Source: an uncultured Pseudomonas sp.
GTDB taxonomy: Bacteria; Pseudomonadota; Gammaproteobacteria; Pseudomonadales; Pseudomonadaceae
Direction of reading: 5' to 3'
DNA length: 64,000 nucleotides
Assembly (NCBI RefSeq): GCF_946886105.1
Contig: NZ_CAMPHV010000008.1
Location: forward strand, 86,779 to 150,778
In this document: positions 50,778 to 59,065 of the stretch, one piece after another
Position numbering within the stretch: the stretch's first letter is position 1
How the letters are laid out: each line of letters opens with the position of its first letter
Made by a program: the position numbers and the translations under genes
The notes under the pieces: model-generated
The model's input: only the letters and a program-made list of their open reading frames with translations
Told to the model about the DNA's origin: nothing
The model's database searches: none

Positions 50778-51605
50778 ATGCCCTATTTCGATAACGACGG
50801 TTGCCAGTTGCACTACGAAGACTATGGCCAGGACGAATACGGCCAGGGCACTCCCGTGCTGCTGCTCCACGGCCTGGGCTCGAGCACCCGCGACTGGGAG
50901 TACCAGATACCCGAACTGGCCGCGCACTACCGGGTGATCGCACTCGATGTCCGCGGCCATGGCCGTTCCGACAAACCCCGCGAGCGCTACAGCATTGCCG
51001 GTTTCGCGGCGGACGTACTCGCCCTGATCGAACACCTGCAATTGGGGCCCGTGCACCTGGTCGGCATATCCATGGGCGGCATGATCGGTTTCCAACTGGG
51101 CGTCGACCGTCCTGAATTGCTGAAAAGCCTGTGCATCGTCAACAGCGGCCCGGAAGTGAAGGCCAAAAGCCCGCGCGACTACCTGGAAGTCGCCAAGCGC
51201 TGGACGCTGTCACGCCTGTTCAGCCTGGACAGCATCGCCAAGGCGCTGGGTAAACTGCTGTTTCCCAAACCGGAGCAAGCGGAACTGCGGCGCAAGATCG
51301 AGGAACGCTGGCCACAGAACGACAAGCGCGCCTACCTGGCGAGCCTCGATGCGATCATCGGCTGGGGCGTGCGCGAACGCCTGGCGCGCATCACCTGCCC
51401 GACCCTGGTGATTACCGGCGACCACGACTACACCCCGGTCGCGCGAAAAGAGGCGTACGTCAAAGAATTGCCCAATGCCCGCCTGCTGGTGATCGAAGAT
51501 TCGCGCCACGGCACACCGCTGGATCAACCCGAACGCTTCAATAGCAGCCTGCTGGCGTTCCTCGCCGAACAGCAAGCGACCTCCCCCCATTCCCCCCAAC
51601 ACTGA
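50778..51605 (+). CDS. Alpha/beta hydrolase
   Basis: A 275-residue serine hydrolase: oxyanion strand [21 protein letters not shown], nucleophile elbow [13 protein letters not shown] (Ser near residue 102), acid in [26 protein letters not shown] and the histidine in [15 protein letters not shown]. Similar proteins include 3-oxoadipate enol-lactonase and lipase-like esterases; the substrate here is unknown. AGGA lies nine bases before ATG 50778. ppiA begins 14 bases downstream, in the same direction. Confidence 0.88.
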   Translation: MPYFDNDGCQLHYEDYGQDEYGQGTPVLLLHGLGSSTRDWEYQIPELAAHYRVIALDVRGHGRSDKPRERYSIAGFAADVLALIEHLQLGPVHLVGISMGGMIGFQLGVDRPELLKSLCIVNSGPEVKAKSPRDYLEVAKRWTLSRLFSLDSIAKALGKLLFPKPEQAELRRKIEERWPQNDKRAYLASLDAIIGWGVRERLARITCPTLVITGDHDYTPVARKEAYVKELPNARLLVIEDSRHGTPLDQPERFNSSLLAFLAEQQATSPHSPQH

Positions 51606-51619
51606 AAGGACCCACGAGA

Positions 51620-52174
51620 ATGCTGAAAAAACTCGCCCTCGCCGCCTGCTCCCTGCTGCTGACCGCCAGCGTAATGGCTGCGGACAATCCGAAAGTGCTG
51701 CTGAGCACCAGCCTCGGCGAAATCGAAATCGAACTGGAAGCCGAAAAGGCCCCGATCAGCGTGGCCAACTTCCTCGCCTATGTCGACAGCGGCTATTACG
51801 CCGGCACCCAATTTCACCGGGTAATCCCCGGCTTTATGGTGCAAGGCGGCGGTTTCGACGCGCAGATGGAGCAAAAGCAAACGCTGGCGCCGATCAAGAA
51901 CGAAGCCGATAACGGCTTGCACAACGTACGCGGCACCCTGGCCATGGCCCGTACCCAGATCCGCGACTCGGCAACCAGCCAGTTCTTTATCAACCACAAG
52001 GACAACGCCTTCCTCGACCACGGCTCGCGCGACTTCGGCTACGCGGTATTCGGCAAAGTGGTCCGCGGCATGGATGTGGTCGACAAGATCGCCCAGGTCC
52101 CGACCGGCAACCGCGGCGGCCACCAGAACGTACCGCGCGAACCCGTGCTGATCGTCGAGGCCAAACGTTTGTAG
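51620..52174 (+). CDS. ppiA: Periplasmic cyclophilin-type peptidyl-prolyl isomerase
   Basis: A 184-residue cyclophilin with a Sec signal ([21 protein letters not shown]). The active-site region is [25 protein letters not shown], followed by [25 protein letters not shown] and [22 protein letters not shown]. It catalyses cis-trans isomerisation at proline in periplasmic proteins. Close in length and sequence to the Pseudomonas PpiA. GAAAGGA precedes the start, and it may be read with the alpha/beta hydrolase. Confidence 0.94.
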   Translation: MLKKLALAACSLLLTASVMAADNPKVLLSTSLGEIEIELEAEKAPISVANFLAYVDSGYYAGTQFHRVIPGFMVQGGGFDAQMEQKQTLAPIKNEADNGLHNVRGTLAMARTQIRDSATSQFFINHKDNAFLDHGSRDFGYAVFGKVVRGMDVVDKIAQVPTGNRGGHQNVPREPVLIVEAKRL

Positions 52175-52181
52175 TCCACCT

Positions 52182-52290
52182 GTAGGATGGGTTAGCCGCC
52201 AACCGAGTACTCAGGCGAGCCATCCATTTAAGTGCGGCGTAACCCATCGTGGTAGTGGATACCGTTGTTGGGTTACGCGGCAGCTTGCCT
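52182..52290. repeat. Repeat-like intergenic element (TGTAGGATGGGTTA family)
   Basis: TGTAGGATGGGTTAGCCGCC, then GCGTAACCCATCGTGG and TTGGGTTACGCGG form an imperfect palindromic set after ppiA. The GCGTAACCCA / TGGGTTACGC arms recur near 46229. Confidence 0.55.
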
Positions 52291-52430
52291 AGCATCGTGC
52301 CATGCAGCCCGCCCCACCTACTCACTTTGCCGGCCCCCAGTCCCTATCCCGAGAAATGGGCAATGCGCGCTTGGCCGCGGTGATTAAGCGATAGAATCGC
52401 CACTCACCATTCGGCAGGACGCCCGACCTT

Positions 52431-54263
52431 ATGCTGTTCCAACGCTTCGAAGCGCTGATCGACGTATTCAAAGCCACCCCCGACGTCGAACCGCCCCAGG
52501 CCCTACTGCCGTTCTACGCCCACTACCTGCGCCAGGTCTGGCCGCTGATGCTCGCCGTGATGGCGGTCGGCTTCTTCGCCGCACTGATCGAAGTCGCGCT
52601 GTTCAGCTTTCTCGGTCAATTGATCGATATGACCCAGGCGACGCCGAGCGGCGAGTTCTTCGCACGCTACCGCAACGAGTTGCTGTGGATGTTGCTGGTC
52701 GCGCTGATCGTCCGGCCATTGGTGTTCGGCCTGCACGATCTGTTGGTCAACCAGGCGATCTCGCCGAGCCTGACCAACCTGATCCGCTGGCAAAATCATC
52801 GTTATGTGCTCAAGCAGAGTCTGGGCTTCTTCCAGAACGATTTCGCCGGGCGCATCGCCCAACGCATCATGCAAACCGGCCCCTCGTTGCGCGACTCGGC
52901 GATGCAGGTGGCCGACGCGCTTTGGCATGTGCTGGTGTATGCCGGCAGCGCCCTCTACCTGTTCGCCGAAGCCGACCTGCGGCTGATCGTGCCGCTGCTG
53001 CTGTGGGTCGGCGGTTACTGCCTGACGCTCTGGTACTTCGTGCCGCGCATCAAACAGCGCTCGAGCATCGCCTCGGCGGCGCGCGCCAAGCTGATGGGGC
53101 GGATCGTCGACGGCTACAGCAACGTCACCACCCTGAAGCTGTTCGCCCATACCCAGGAGGAGGAAAACTACGCCCGCGAAGGCATCGAGGAAGTGCTCGG
53201 CAAGGTGCGCATCCAAACCCGCACCGTTACCGCCCTGGATTTTTCCGTGACCGCCCTCAACGGATTGCTGATCGTCACCACCGGGGCACTGGCGTTATGG
53301 CTATGGAGCCAGGGCAGCATCAGCACCGGCGCCATCGCCTTGGCCGTCGGCCTGGTGATCCGGATCAACAACATGGCCGAATGGATCATGTGGGTGGTCA
53401 ATGGCATCTTCGAGAACGTCGGCACCGTACACGACGGTATGCAGACCATCGCCCGGCCCCGTCATGTGCTCGACCGCGCGGAGGCGAAACCCTTGGCGGT
53501 CAGTCAGGGCGCCGTGCATTTCAATGACGTGCATTTCCACTACGGCAAGGCCGAGGGGGTGATCGGCGGCCTGGATTTCAAGGTGCACGCCGGCGAGAAA
53601 ATTGGCCTGGTCGGCCCTTCGGGCGCGGGCAAGTCGACCCTGGTCAACCTGCTGCTACGCCTCTACGACGTGCAGGATGGACGCATCCTGATCGATGGAC
53701 AAAACATCGCCGAGGTCACCCAGGAAAGCCTGCGTGCGCAAATCGGCGTGGTCACCCAGGACACCTCGCTGTTGCACCGTTCGATCCGGGACAACCTGCG
53801 CTACGGCAAACCCGACGCCAGCGATGCGGAGCTACTGGAAGCGGCGCGCAAGGCCCGCGCCGACAGTTTCATCCCCTTGCTCGACGACGGCCAGGGCGGC
53901 CTGGGCCTCGATGCCCAGGTCGGCGAACGCGGGGTCAAGCTGTCCGGCGGGCAGCGCCAACGCATCGCCATCGCCCGCGTGCTGCTGAAGAACGCGCCCA
54001 TTCTGCTGCTCGACGAAGCCACCTCGGCGCTCGACTCGGAAGTCGAAGCAGCGATTCAGGAAAGCCTCGATACCCTGATGCAGGGCAAAACGGTCATCGC
54101 CATCGCCCACCGTCTTTCGACCATTGCGCGCATGGACCGTTTGGTGGTCATCGACAAGGGGCAGATCGTCGAAACCGGCAGCCACAGCGAGTTGATCGCC
54201 AAGGGCTGTCTTTACGCGCGCCTGTGGCAGCACCAGACCGGCGGTTTTGTCGGGGTGGAATAA
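52431..54263 (+). CDS. ABC exporter, fused membrane and ATPase domains
   Basis: A 610-residue half-transporter: six membrane helices in residues about 40-320, with the ATPase after about 355 (Walker A GLVGPSGAGKST, Q-loop QDTSLLHRSI, signature VKLSGGQRQRIAIARVL, Walker B ILLLDEATSALDSE, H-loop IAIAHRLSTIA). It resembles the lipid/multidrug exporter group (MsbA/YfiB-like) and should act as a homodimer in the inner membrane. Substrate unknown. It stands alone; a MITE-like element begins five bases after its stop codon. Confidence 0.93.
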   Translation: MLFQRFEALIDVFKATPDVEPPQALLPFYAHYLRQVWPLMLAVMAVGFFAALIEVALFSFLGQLIDMTQATPSGEFFARYRNELLWMLLVALIVRPLVFGLHDLLVNQAISPSLTNLIRWQNHRYVLKQSLGFFQNDFAGRIAQRIMQTGPSLRDSAMQVADALWHVLVYAGSALYLFAEADLRLIVPLLLWVGGYCLTLWYFVPRIKQRSSIASAARAKLMGRIVDGYSNVTTLKLFAHTQEEENYAREGIEEVLGKVRIQTRTVTALDFSVTALNGLLIVTTGALALWLWSQGSISTGAIALAVGLVIRINNMAEWIMWVVNGIFENVGTVHDGMQTIARPRHVLDRAEAKPLAVSQGAVHFNDVHFHYGKAEGVIGGLDFKVHAGEKIGLVGPSGAGKSTLVNLLLRLYDVQDGRILIDGQNIAEVTQESLRAQIGVVTQDTSLLHRSIRDNLRYGKPDASDAELLEAARKARADSFIPLLDDGQGGLGLDAQVGERGVKLSGGQRQRIAIARVLLKNAPILLLDEATSALDSEVEAAIQESLDTLMQGKTVIAIAHRLSTIARMDRLVVIDKGQIVETGSHSELIAKGCLYARLWQHQTGGFVGVE

Positions 54264-54268
54264 AGGGC

Positions 54269-54415
54269 TAACAGGCCGTTGAAAACGTAGGCGAGGCAGG
54301 CAAGACAAGGACTAGGCGTCCCCACAAAAACGGCCGAAAAAGCGGACTGGGCTCGCACGCGAGGCCGTTTTTAACGCGGTATTGCCAACGCAGGTAGTTT
54401 TTCAACGGCCTGCTA
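54269..54415. mobile_element. MITE-like element with 17-bp terminal inverted repeats
   Basis: A 147-bp element begins TAACAGGCCGTTGAAAA and ends with the complement of TAGCAGGCCGTTGAAAA (16 of 17 positions agree). The inside is non-coding, with a further inverted pair around AAAAACGGCC/GGCCGTTTTT. It lies between two converging genes, and its right end supplies the TAG stop of the Sel1 gene. No transposase is encoded. Confidence 0.8.
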
Positions 54416-54880
54416 AAGCCCCAGCTCACGTGCCTTGACGCCGTAGTGCGCAGCCTGCTTGGCATCTGCCGGTACGCCCGGCGCACCCTGGCGATAGAGT
54501 TCGGCGAGACGGTGCGCCGCCAAGGGGTGGCCGGCATCGGCGGCGATCTTCCAGCAACGCGCCGCTTCGCCAGCATCCGGCGCTTGGCGGCTATCGCCGG
54601 CCAGGCTCAACACACCCAATTGATAAGCGGATTTAGCATCGCCGGCGCCGGCGGCCAGACGCAGCAAACGTATGCCCTCCTCCCGCGCCCCGAAACCTTG
54701 ACCGCGAAACAGCAGAATATGCCCATAGAAACTCTGCGCCGCGACATTGCCCAGGTTGGCCGTGCGCGCAAACTGCCCTTCCATCCAGCGCCACGCCCGC
54801 GGCTGCTTGACCAACCAGGGCCAATGGAACAGCCGTCGGGCCACGGCATAACTCAAACGGGCCCGCAGATGGAGCAGCAT
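54413..54880 (-). CDS. Sel1-repeat protein
   Basis: A 155-residue protein, MLLHLRARLSYAVARRLFHWPWLVKQPRAW, with Sel1-like repeats from about residue 35: AQSFYGHILLFRGQGFGAREEGIRLLRLAAGAGDAKSAYQLGVLSLAG and DAGEAARCWKIAADAGHPLAAHRLAELYRQG. Such helical repeats mediate protein contacts. The ATG at 54880 gives the start seen in Pseudomonas relatives; earlier in-frame ATGs add an unrelated arginine-rich leader. The TAG stop lies within the terminal repeat of the adjacent MITE-like element, so the C-terminus may have been altered by the insertion. Confidence 0.78.
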   Translation of the reverse strand: MLLHLRARLSYAVARRLFHWPWLVKQPRAWRWMEGQFARTANLGNVAAQSFYGHILLFRGQGFGAREEGIRLLRLAAGAGDAKSAYQLGVLSLAGDSRQAPDAGEAARCWKIAADAGHPLAAHRLAELYRQGAPGVPADAKQAAHYGVKARELGL

Positions 54881-54917
54881 CGAGGTTCCAGTCATAAGTG
54901 AGGGTTGCCGCCGCCGA

Positions 54918-55277
54918 TTAAATGTCATCGGGATAGCTGAATTCGAACACCCGCACCACCTCGGCGGCATGCCAGGACGCCGCCGCGACCCCATCAGATG
55001 CGCCGCTGAAGCGCCCCAAACGGGTCACACAGTCGAAGAACCCGGTACGCGGCAGACGGCTGGCGCCCTGACTGATTACCAGGGCGCTACGCAGCGGGCG
55101 CTCCGCCCGCGCGTCCAGGGTGGCCAGATACTCCAGAGCCGCCGCCAAGGTTTGCATTGCCGGGCTGGGCAGCGCCAAACGCTCGATCAAAGCGCGATAC
55201 GTCAGCAAATGGCGCTGGCGGCGGGCGGTCTCCAATTCATCGAGCAGGGCTTGCCAATGTTGTCGGCTAATACGCAC
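54918..55277 (-). CDS. Unknown partner of an XRE regulator, possible toxin-like protein
   Basis: A 119-residue protein from a GTG start (VRISRQHWQALLDELETARRQRHLLTYRALIERLALPSPAMQTLAAALEYLATLDARAERPLRSALVISQG ... GFFDCVTRLGRFSGASDG, ending VVRVFEFSYPDDI). No domain recognised. The GTG lies two bases after the stop of the XRE gene, so translation is coupled. The helix-then-strand layout with a short LVISQG strand suits a small soluble enzyme or DNA-binding partner. A toxin role would be inference from gene order alone. Confidence 0.6.
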   Translation of the reverse strand: MRISRQHWQALLDELETARRQRHLLTYRALIERLALPSPAMQTLAAALEYLATLDARAERPLRSALVISQGASRLPRTGFFDCVTRLGRFSGASDGVAAASWHAAEVVRVFEFSYPDDI

Positions 55278-55279
55278 GC

Positions 55280-55600
55280 TCAAGAATCCGCCTCCCAGCC
55301 CGCGATACCGAGGTGCCAGGCCAGCGAACGGCGAATGGCCGCATCGGGCTCGCGCTCGCCGCTTTCGATCATCGCCAGGTAGTGCGGGCTGATCCCCACC
55401 AAGCGTGCCAGTTGCTCGGCAGCCAGCCCCTTTTCTTCGCGTAAACGCTTGAGTTCGCTCAACGCCGGGCAACCGCTGGCGGAAATGACCTCCGCCTTGC
55501 CCGCATCACGACCAGCGGCCTGCAGCAAGCCCTGGTAATCCGCCCAGGACAGCACCGCGTACTCCGGCTCGCCGTCGCGTTCGATCACTTGCACCTTCAT
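55280..55600 (-). CDS. XRE family regulator with an N-terminal antitoxin-like segment
   Basis: A 106-residue protein. Residues 1-45 (MKVQVIERDGEPEYAVLSWADYQGLLQAAG) look like the N-terminal part of Phd/YefM-type or HigA-like antitoxins. Residues about 50-95 form a Cro/C1-type helix-turn-helix (LKRLREEKGLAAEQLARLVGISPHYLAMIESGEREPDAAIRRSLAWHLGI). GGGGAGG lies before the ATG. It heads a two-gene operon with the unknown 119-residue protein and probably represses its own promoter. Confidence 0.78.
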   Translation of the reverse strand: MKVQVIERDGEPEYAVLSWADYQGLLQAAGRDAGKAEVISASGCPALSELKRLREEKGLAAEQLARLVGISPHYLAMIESGEREPDAAIRRSLAWHLGIAGWEADS

Positions 55601-55784
55601 CGTTACCTCCCCGTCCTTGCAGGCGGCAATATTAACAGCCATGTGCCATAAAGGGCGTGTCTTGCTGCCACACGCGAATTTGCAGGGGCTGGACCGGGCC
55701 AACGCCTTCACGCGGGGCGCCATCTGCAGCGCTGCGATATCACTCGCCGGCGCCTACTCGACAGTTCGGGCAAGCCCCTGTCGA

Positions 55785-56219
55785 TCAACCCTCGGCCTGA
55801 TCCAGCTCCGGCAGATGTTCTAACAGCGCGACATGCTCGGGCGTCTGCGCATCGCGCCAGACACGAAACGCCTGCAATTCATCGCTCCAGGTGCGTAACA
55901 CCCAGGCCAACACCGCCAGGTCGTCGATAAAGCCCACCGCCAGCAACCAGTCCGGCACGCCGTCCAAGGGTGTTACCAGGTAAATCAGCCCAGCAACCAC
56001 CGCCAATAGCGCCTGACGGCTGATAGCCCGGTACTCGCCGCGCCACCAAGCCACGCACAAGCTCTGCAAAAGGCGCAAATCGTCCTTGATGGTGGCAAAG
56101 CGATTCCCCTGCTTATCGCTTTTGCGTACCACTGCCTGAAGCAAAAAAGGTAACCGGCCGCGGCTCAAAAAATTCTGCGCCAGGGGCAGGTAACGGGGGA
56201 AATTCCAAGGTGATTTCAT
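55785..56219 (-). CDS. DUF1232 (YkvA-like) membrane protein
   Basis: A 144-residue protein with the DUF1232 core LAVVAGLIYLVTPLDGVPDWLLAVGFIDDLAVLAWVLR (about residues 72-110), which has the invariant Y-x-x-x-P-x-D-x-x-PD pattern. An N-terminal basic part (LPFLLQAVVRKSDKQGNRFATIKDDLRLLQSL) precedes it. The family is membrane-associated and of unknown function. Monocistronic; GAGGA lies before the ATG. Confidence 0.85.
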   Translation of the reverse strand: MKSPWNFPRYLPLAQNFLSRGRLPFLLQAVVRKSDKQGNRFATIKDDLRLLQSLCVAWWRGEYRAISRQALLAVVAGLIYLVTPLDGVPDWLLAVGFIDDLAVLAWVLRTWSDELQAFRVWRDAQTPEHVALLEHLPELDQAEG

Positions 56220-56548
56220 GGTTCATCCTCCTCAGCCCGCATGCCGACTGGGCTGCTTCAGGTTATCCACCGAATCTGTGGATAACCTTGTGAACAGATT
56301 CTTCATTAGCCTAGCAAACGCCCAGCCCATGCGGCTTCTGCACAGATCGGGCATTTTTTACTCAGCCAACAAAATCCATATAAATCAATAAGTTAATAAT
56401 TGCAAAAGATTTATATGCGGTGCCGTGTCAAGACAGCGCGCAGACTGCGGCAAATGTGCATAACCGTAACATCGAACCCGCCTCCGCAGTACTTTCAGAC
56501 CACCAAGTCAACCCCGAATCGACATTTTATTCCCCCCTGAAACGACAA
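56220..56548. other. AT-rich intergenic region
   Basis: Between the DUF1232 gene start and the terminator of the FKBP gene there is about 330 bases without a recognisable gene. The middle part (about 56340-56420) is strongly AT-rich and could hold the DUF1232 promoter; a TTATCCACCGAATCTGTGGATAA inverted repeat is centred near 56275. Confidence 0.5.
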
Positions 56549-56568
56549 CGCCCCGTCGAAACGGGGCG
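56549..56568 (-). terminator. Terminator of the FKBP isomerase gene
   Basis: CGCCCCGT and ACGGGGCG form an eight-pair stem around TCGA, 20 bases past the stop codon. On the minus strand it is followed by TTGTCGTTT, a weak T-tract. Confidence 0.65.
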
Positions 56569-56587
56569 CTGTGTGAACGGCTCGGTC

Positions 56588-57337
56588 TTACTGCTCGGTG
56601 GCAGCGGCCTCGCCAGCTTCCGCACCGGAGGCAGGTGCTTCTTCAGCACCCTTGATGCCCAGCAATTCGAGATCGAATACCAGCACCGAGTTGGATGGGA
56701 TGGCCGGCGTGGGGCTTTGCTCGCCATAGGCCAGTTCGCTCGGAATGTAGAGCTTGTACTTCTCGCCGACATGCATCAGTTGCAGACCTTCGACCCAACC
56801 CGGAATCACGCCGCCAACCGGCAGTTCGATCGGGCTACCACGCTCGATGGAGCTGTCGAAGACGCTGCCGTCGGTCAGCTTGCCTTCGTAGTGAACTGTC
56901 ACCACGTCGGTGGCCTTGGGCTGAGCGCCATCGGCTTTCTTGACGATTTCATACTGCAAACCGGATTCGGTGGTAACCACCCCTTCACGCTTGGCGTTTT
57001 CTTCGAGGAATTTTTTACCGGCCTTGGCCGACTCCTCGTTCATTGCGGTCATGCGCTCTTCGGCGCGCTTCTGCAGGAAGGCGAAGGCTTCCATCAGCTC
57101 TTCGTCCTTCAGACGTTGTTCTTTCTTGCCGATTGCATCTTCGATGCCCTGGGCCACGGCTTTCGAGTCCAGATCATCCATGCCTTCCTGAGCCAGGCTC
57201 TTGCCCATATTCAGGCCGATGCCGTAGGAGGCCTTCTGCGCCGGGGTCTCCAGGCTTACTTCCTTGGGCTGCGGATCACAACCCGCGAGAACCAAGCCAA
57301 CCAGGGCGACCGCCGCCGCTAAACGATGCTGTTTCAT
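56588..57337 (-). CDS. FKBP-type peptidyl-prolyl isomerase lipoprotein (Mip/FklB-like)
   Basis: A 249-residue protein with a lipoprotein signal ([12 protein letters not shown], acceptor Cys near residue 20). A helical dimerisation domain (about 30-115: [35 protein letters not shown]) precedes the FKBP domain (about 125-230: [60 protein letters not shown], ending [10 protein letters not shown]). It should assist folding in the periplasm. An Ala/Glu-rich tail ends the protein. It lies beside tRNA genes and rdgC, an order known in other Pseudomonas. Confidence 0.93.
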   Translation of the reverse strand: MKQHRLAAAVALVGLVLAGCDPQPKEVSLETPAQKASYGIGLNMGKSLAQEGMDDLDSKAVAQGIEDAIGKKEQRLKDEELMEAFAFLQKRAEERMTAMNEESAKAGKKFLEENAKREGVVTTESGLQYEIVKKADGAQPKATDVVTVHYEGKLTDGSVFDSSIERGSPIELPVGGVIPGWVEGLQLMHVGEKYKLYIPSELAYGEQSPTPAIPSNSVLVFDLELLGIKGAEEAPASGAEAGEAAATEQ

Positions 57338-57524
57338 GCTTATTCCTTGTCCGGTACGCCCTAGGGCAACGAGTGAAGACGCGAGCTTAGCAGGCTGTCG
57401 CGACCAATGGCTACCGCCATACGAACAAGGAAATGCGTATAAGTTCAGGTGTTTAGAAGATAAATGAGGAGAATCGGATGGGTATTGCGAGGAACTGCTA
57501 GAGGAGATGAAGCGAGGAGAAAAA

Positions 57525-57601
57525 TGGCGCAGCGGACGGGACTCGAACCCGCGACCCCCGGCGTGACAGGCCGGTATTCTAACCGACTGAACTACCGCTG
57601 C
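57525..57601 (-). tRNA. tRNA-Asp (anticodon GTC)
   Basis: The minus strand forms a cloverleaf starting GCAGCGGTAGTTCAGTCGGT, with anticodon loop CTGTCAC (GTC), T-loop GGTTCGAGTCC and an encoded CCA. It is 21 bases from the tRNA-Val gene and probably shares its transcript. Confidence 0.95.
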
Positions 57602-57622
57602 GCGTAACCTCAAAAGCGAGTT

Positions 57623-57698
57623 TGGTGGGTGATGACGGGATCGAACCGCCGACCCTCTGCTTGTAAGGCAGATGCTCTCCCGGCTGAGCTAATCACCC
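57623..57698 (-). tRNA. tRNA-Val (anticodon TAC)
   Basis: The minus strand reads GGGTGATTAGCTCAGCCGGG at the 5' end, anticodon loop CTTACAA (TAC), T-loop GGTTCGATCCC and CCA. It is upstream of tRNA-Asp on the same strand. Confidence 0.95.
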
Positions 57699-57988
57699 TT
57701 CACTCTCGAAGTGGGGCGCATTCTAGAGAGCCAATCCCACCTTGGCAAGCACTGTTTTAAAAAATTTCTATCGGCGCGCCAAAGGCTTAGCGCAGGCTTG
57801 GCCTGAGCCGCCAAGGGGGCAATAATGCGCGCTTTGCGTTAACGGCCCTACCGCAAGCGGCACGCCGTAAACGCTTCTCGCGGTATGGCCGCATTCTTTA
57901 TCCGTCGCTGCGCGCCCCTTCCCCCTCTGAAGGAGAAGGCCTTAAGGACGCGCTGCCTGGCGACTTTCACCTGGAGTATCACCCCCTC

Positions 57989-58909
57989 ATGTGGTTTCGA
58001 AATCTGCTGGTCTACCGCCTTACCCAGAACATCCCTTTCGATGCCGAGGCTCTCGAAGCGGCATTGGCGGCTAAACCGGCGCGCCCATGCGCCAGCCAGG
58101 AACTGACCACCTATGGGTTTATCGCCCCGTTCGGCAAGGGCGGCGACGCGCCGCTGGTGCATGCCAGCGGCGACTTTCTGCTGATCGCCGCACGTAAAGA
58201 AGAACGCATCCTGCCGGGCAGCGTCGTGCGCGATGCGCTGAAGGAGAAGGTCGACGAGATCGAAGCCGAGCAAATGCGCAAGGTCTACAAGAAGGAACGC
58301 GACCAGCTCAAAGACGAGATCGTGCAGACCTTCCTGCCGCGCGCCTTTATCCGCAAATCCGCCACCTTCGCCGCAATCGCACCGAAACAGGGCCTGATCC
58401 TGGTCGATGCTTCCAGCCCGAAGCGCGCCGAAGACCTCCTCTCCACCCTGCGCGAAGCCATCGGCTCGCTGCCGATACGCCCGCTGACCGTGAAGATCGC
58501 CCCGAGCGCGACCCTGACCGACTGGGTCAAGACCCAGCAAGCCGCCGCCGACTTCCACGTGCTGGACGAATGCGAACTGCGCGACACCCACGAGGACGGC
58601 GGCGTGGTGCGCTGCAAGCGCCAGGACCTGACCAGCGACGAAATCCAGCTGCACATGACCTCGGGCAAGCAGGTCACCCTGCTGTCGCTGGCCTGGCAGG
58701 ACAAGCTGTCGTTCATGCTCGATGACAAATTGGTGATCAAGCGCCTGCGCTTCGAAGACCTGCTGCAGGATCAAGCCGAACAGGACGGCGGCGACGATGC
58801 CCTCGGCCAGCAGGACGCCAGCTTCACCCTGATGATGCTGACCCTGGTCGACTTCCTCCCGGCGTTGTTCGAAGCCCTGGGCGGCGAAGAGATTCCGCAG
58901 GGGATCTAA
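57989..58909 (+). CDS. rdgC: Recombination-associated protein RdgC
   Basis: A 306-residue RdgC of typical length. Signatures are [17 protein letters not shown] at the start, TYGFIAPFG near residue 45, [42 protein letters not shown] (helical arm) and the C-terminal [17 protein letters not shown]. RdgC forms a ring-shaped dimer on double-stranded DNA and restrains RecA. A hairpin with a T-run follows the gene. Confidence 0.96.
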   Translation: MWFRNLLVYRLTQNIPFDAEALEAALAAKPARPCASQELTTYGFIAPFGKGGDAPLVHASGDFLLIAARKEERILPGSVVRDALKEKVDEIEAEQMRKVYKKERDQLKDEIVQTFLPRAFIRKSATFAAIAPKQGLILVDASSPKRAEDLLSTLREAIGSLPIRPLTVKIAPSATLTDWVKTQQAAADFHVLDECELRDTHEDGGVVRCKRQDLTSDEIQLHMTSGKQVTLLSLAWQDKLSFMLDDKLVIKRLRFEDLLQDQAEQDGGDDALGQQDASFTLMMLTLVDFLPALFEALGGEEIPQGI

Positions 58910-58923
58910 GCCCTGCCAGGCAC

Positions 58924-58951
58924 AAAAAACCGCTCAGTGAGCGGTTTTTTT
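58924..58951 (+). terminator. Terminator of rdgC
   Basis: AAAAAACCGCTCA and TGAGCGGTTTTTT form a strong stem ending in seven T residues, 14 bases after the rdgC stop codon. Confidence 0.95.
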
Positions 58952-58969
58952 ATGCGTTGAAACAGCCTC

Positions 58970-59038
58970 GTAGCCCGGATGCAATCCGGGGAGCGATGTT
59001 AAAGCCGCCACCGCTGCCCCGGATTGCATCCGGGCTAC
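58970..59038. repeat. Dispersed inverted repeat (GTAGCCCGG family)
   Basis: GTAGCCCGGATGCAATCCGG at the left end is matched by its exact complement at the right. This is the best preserved copy in the window, lying between the rdgC terminator and the converging MFS-PlsC gene. Confidence 0.9.
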
Positions 59039-59065
59039 CAAAGCGCCATCCGAGGTAAGTCCGTA

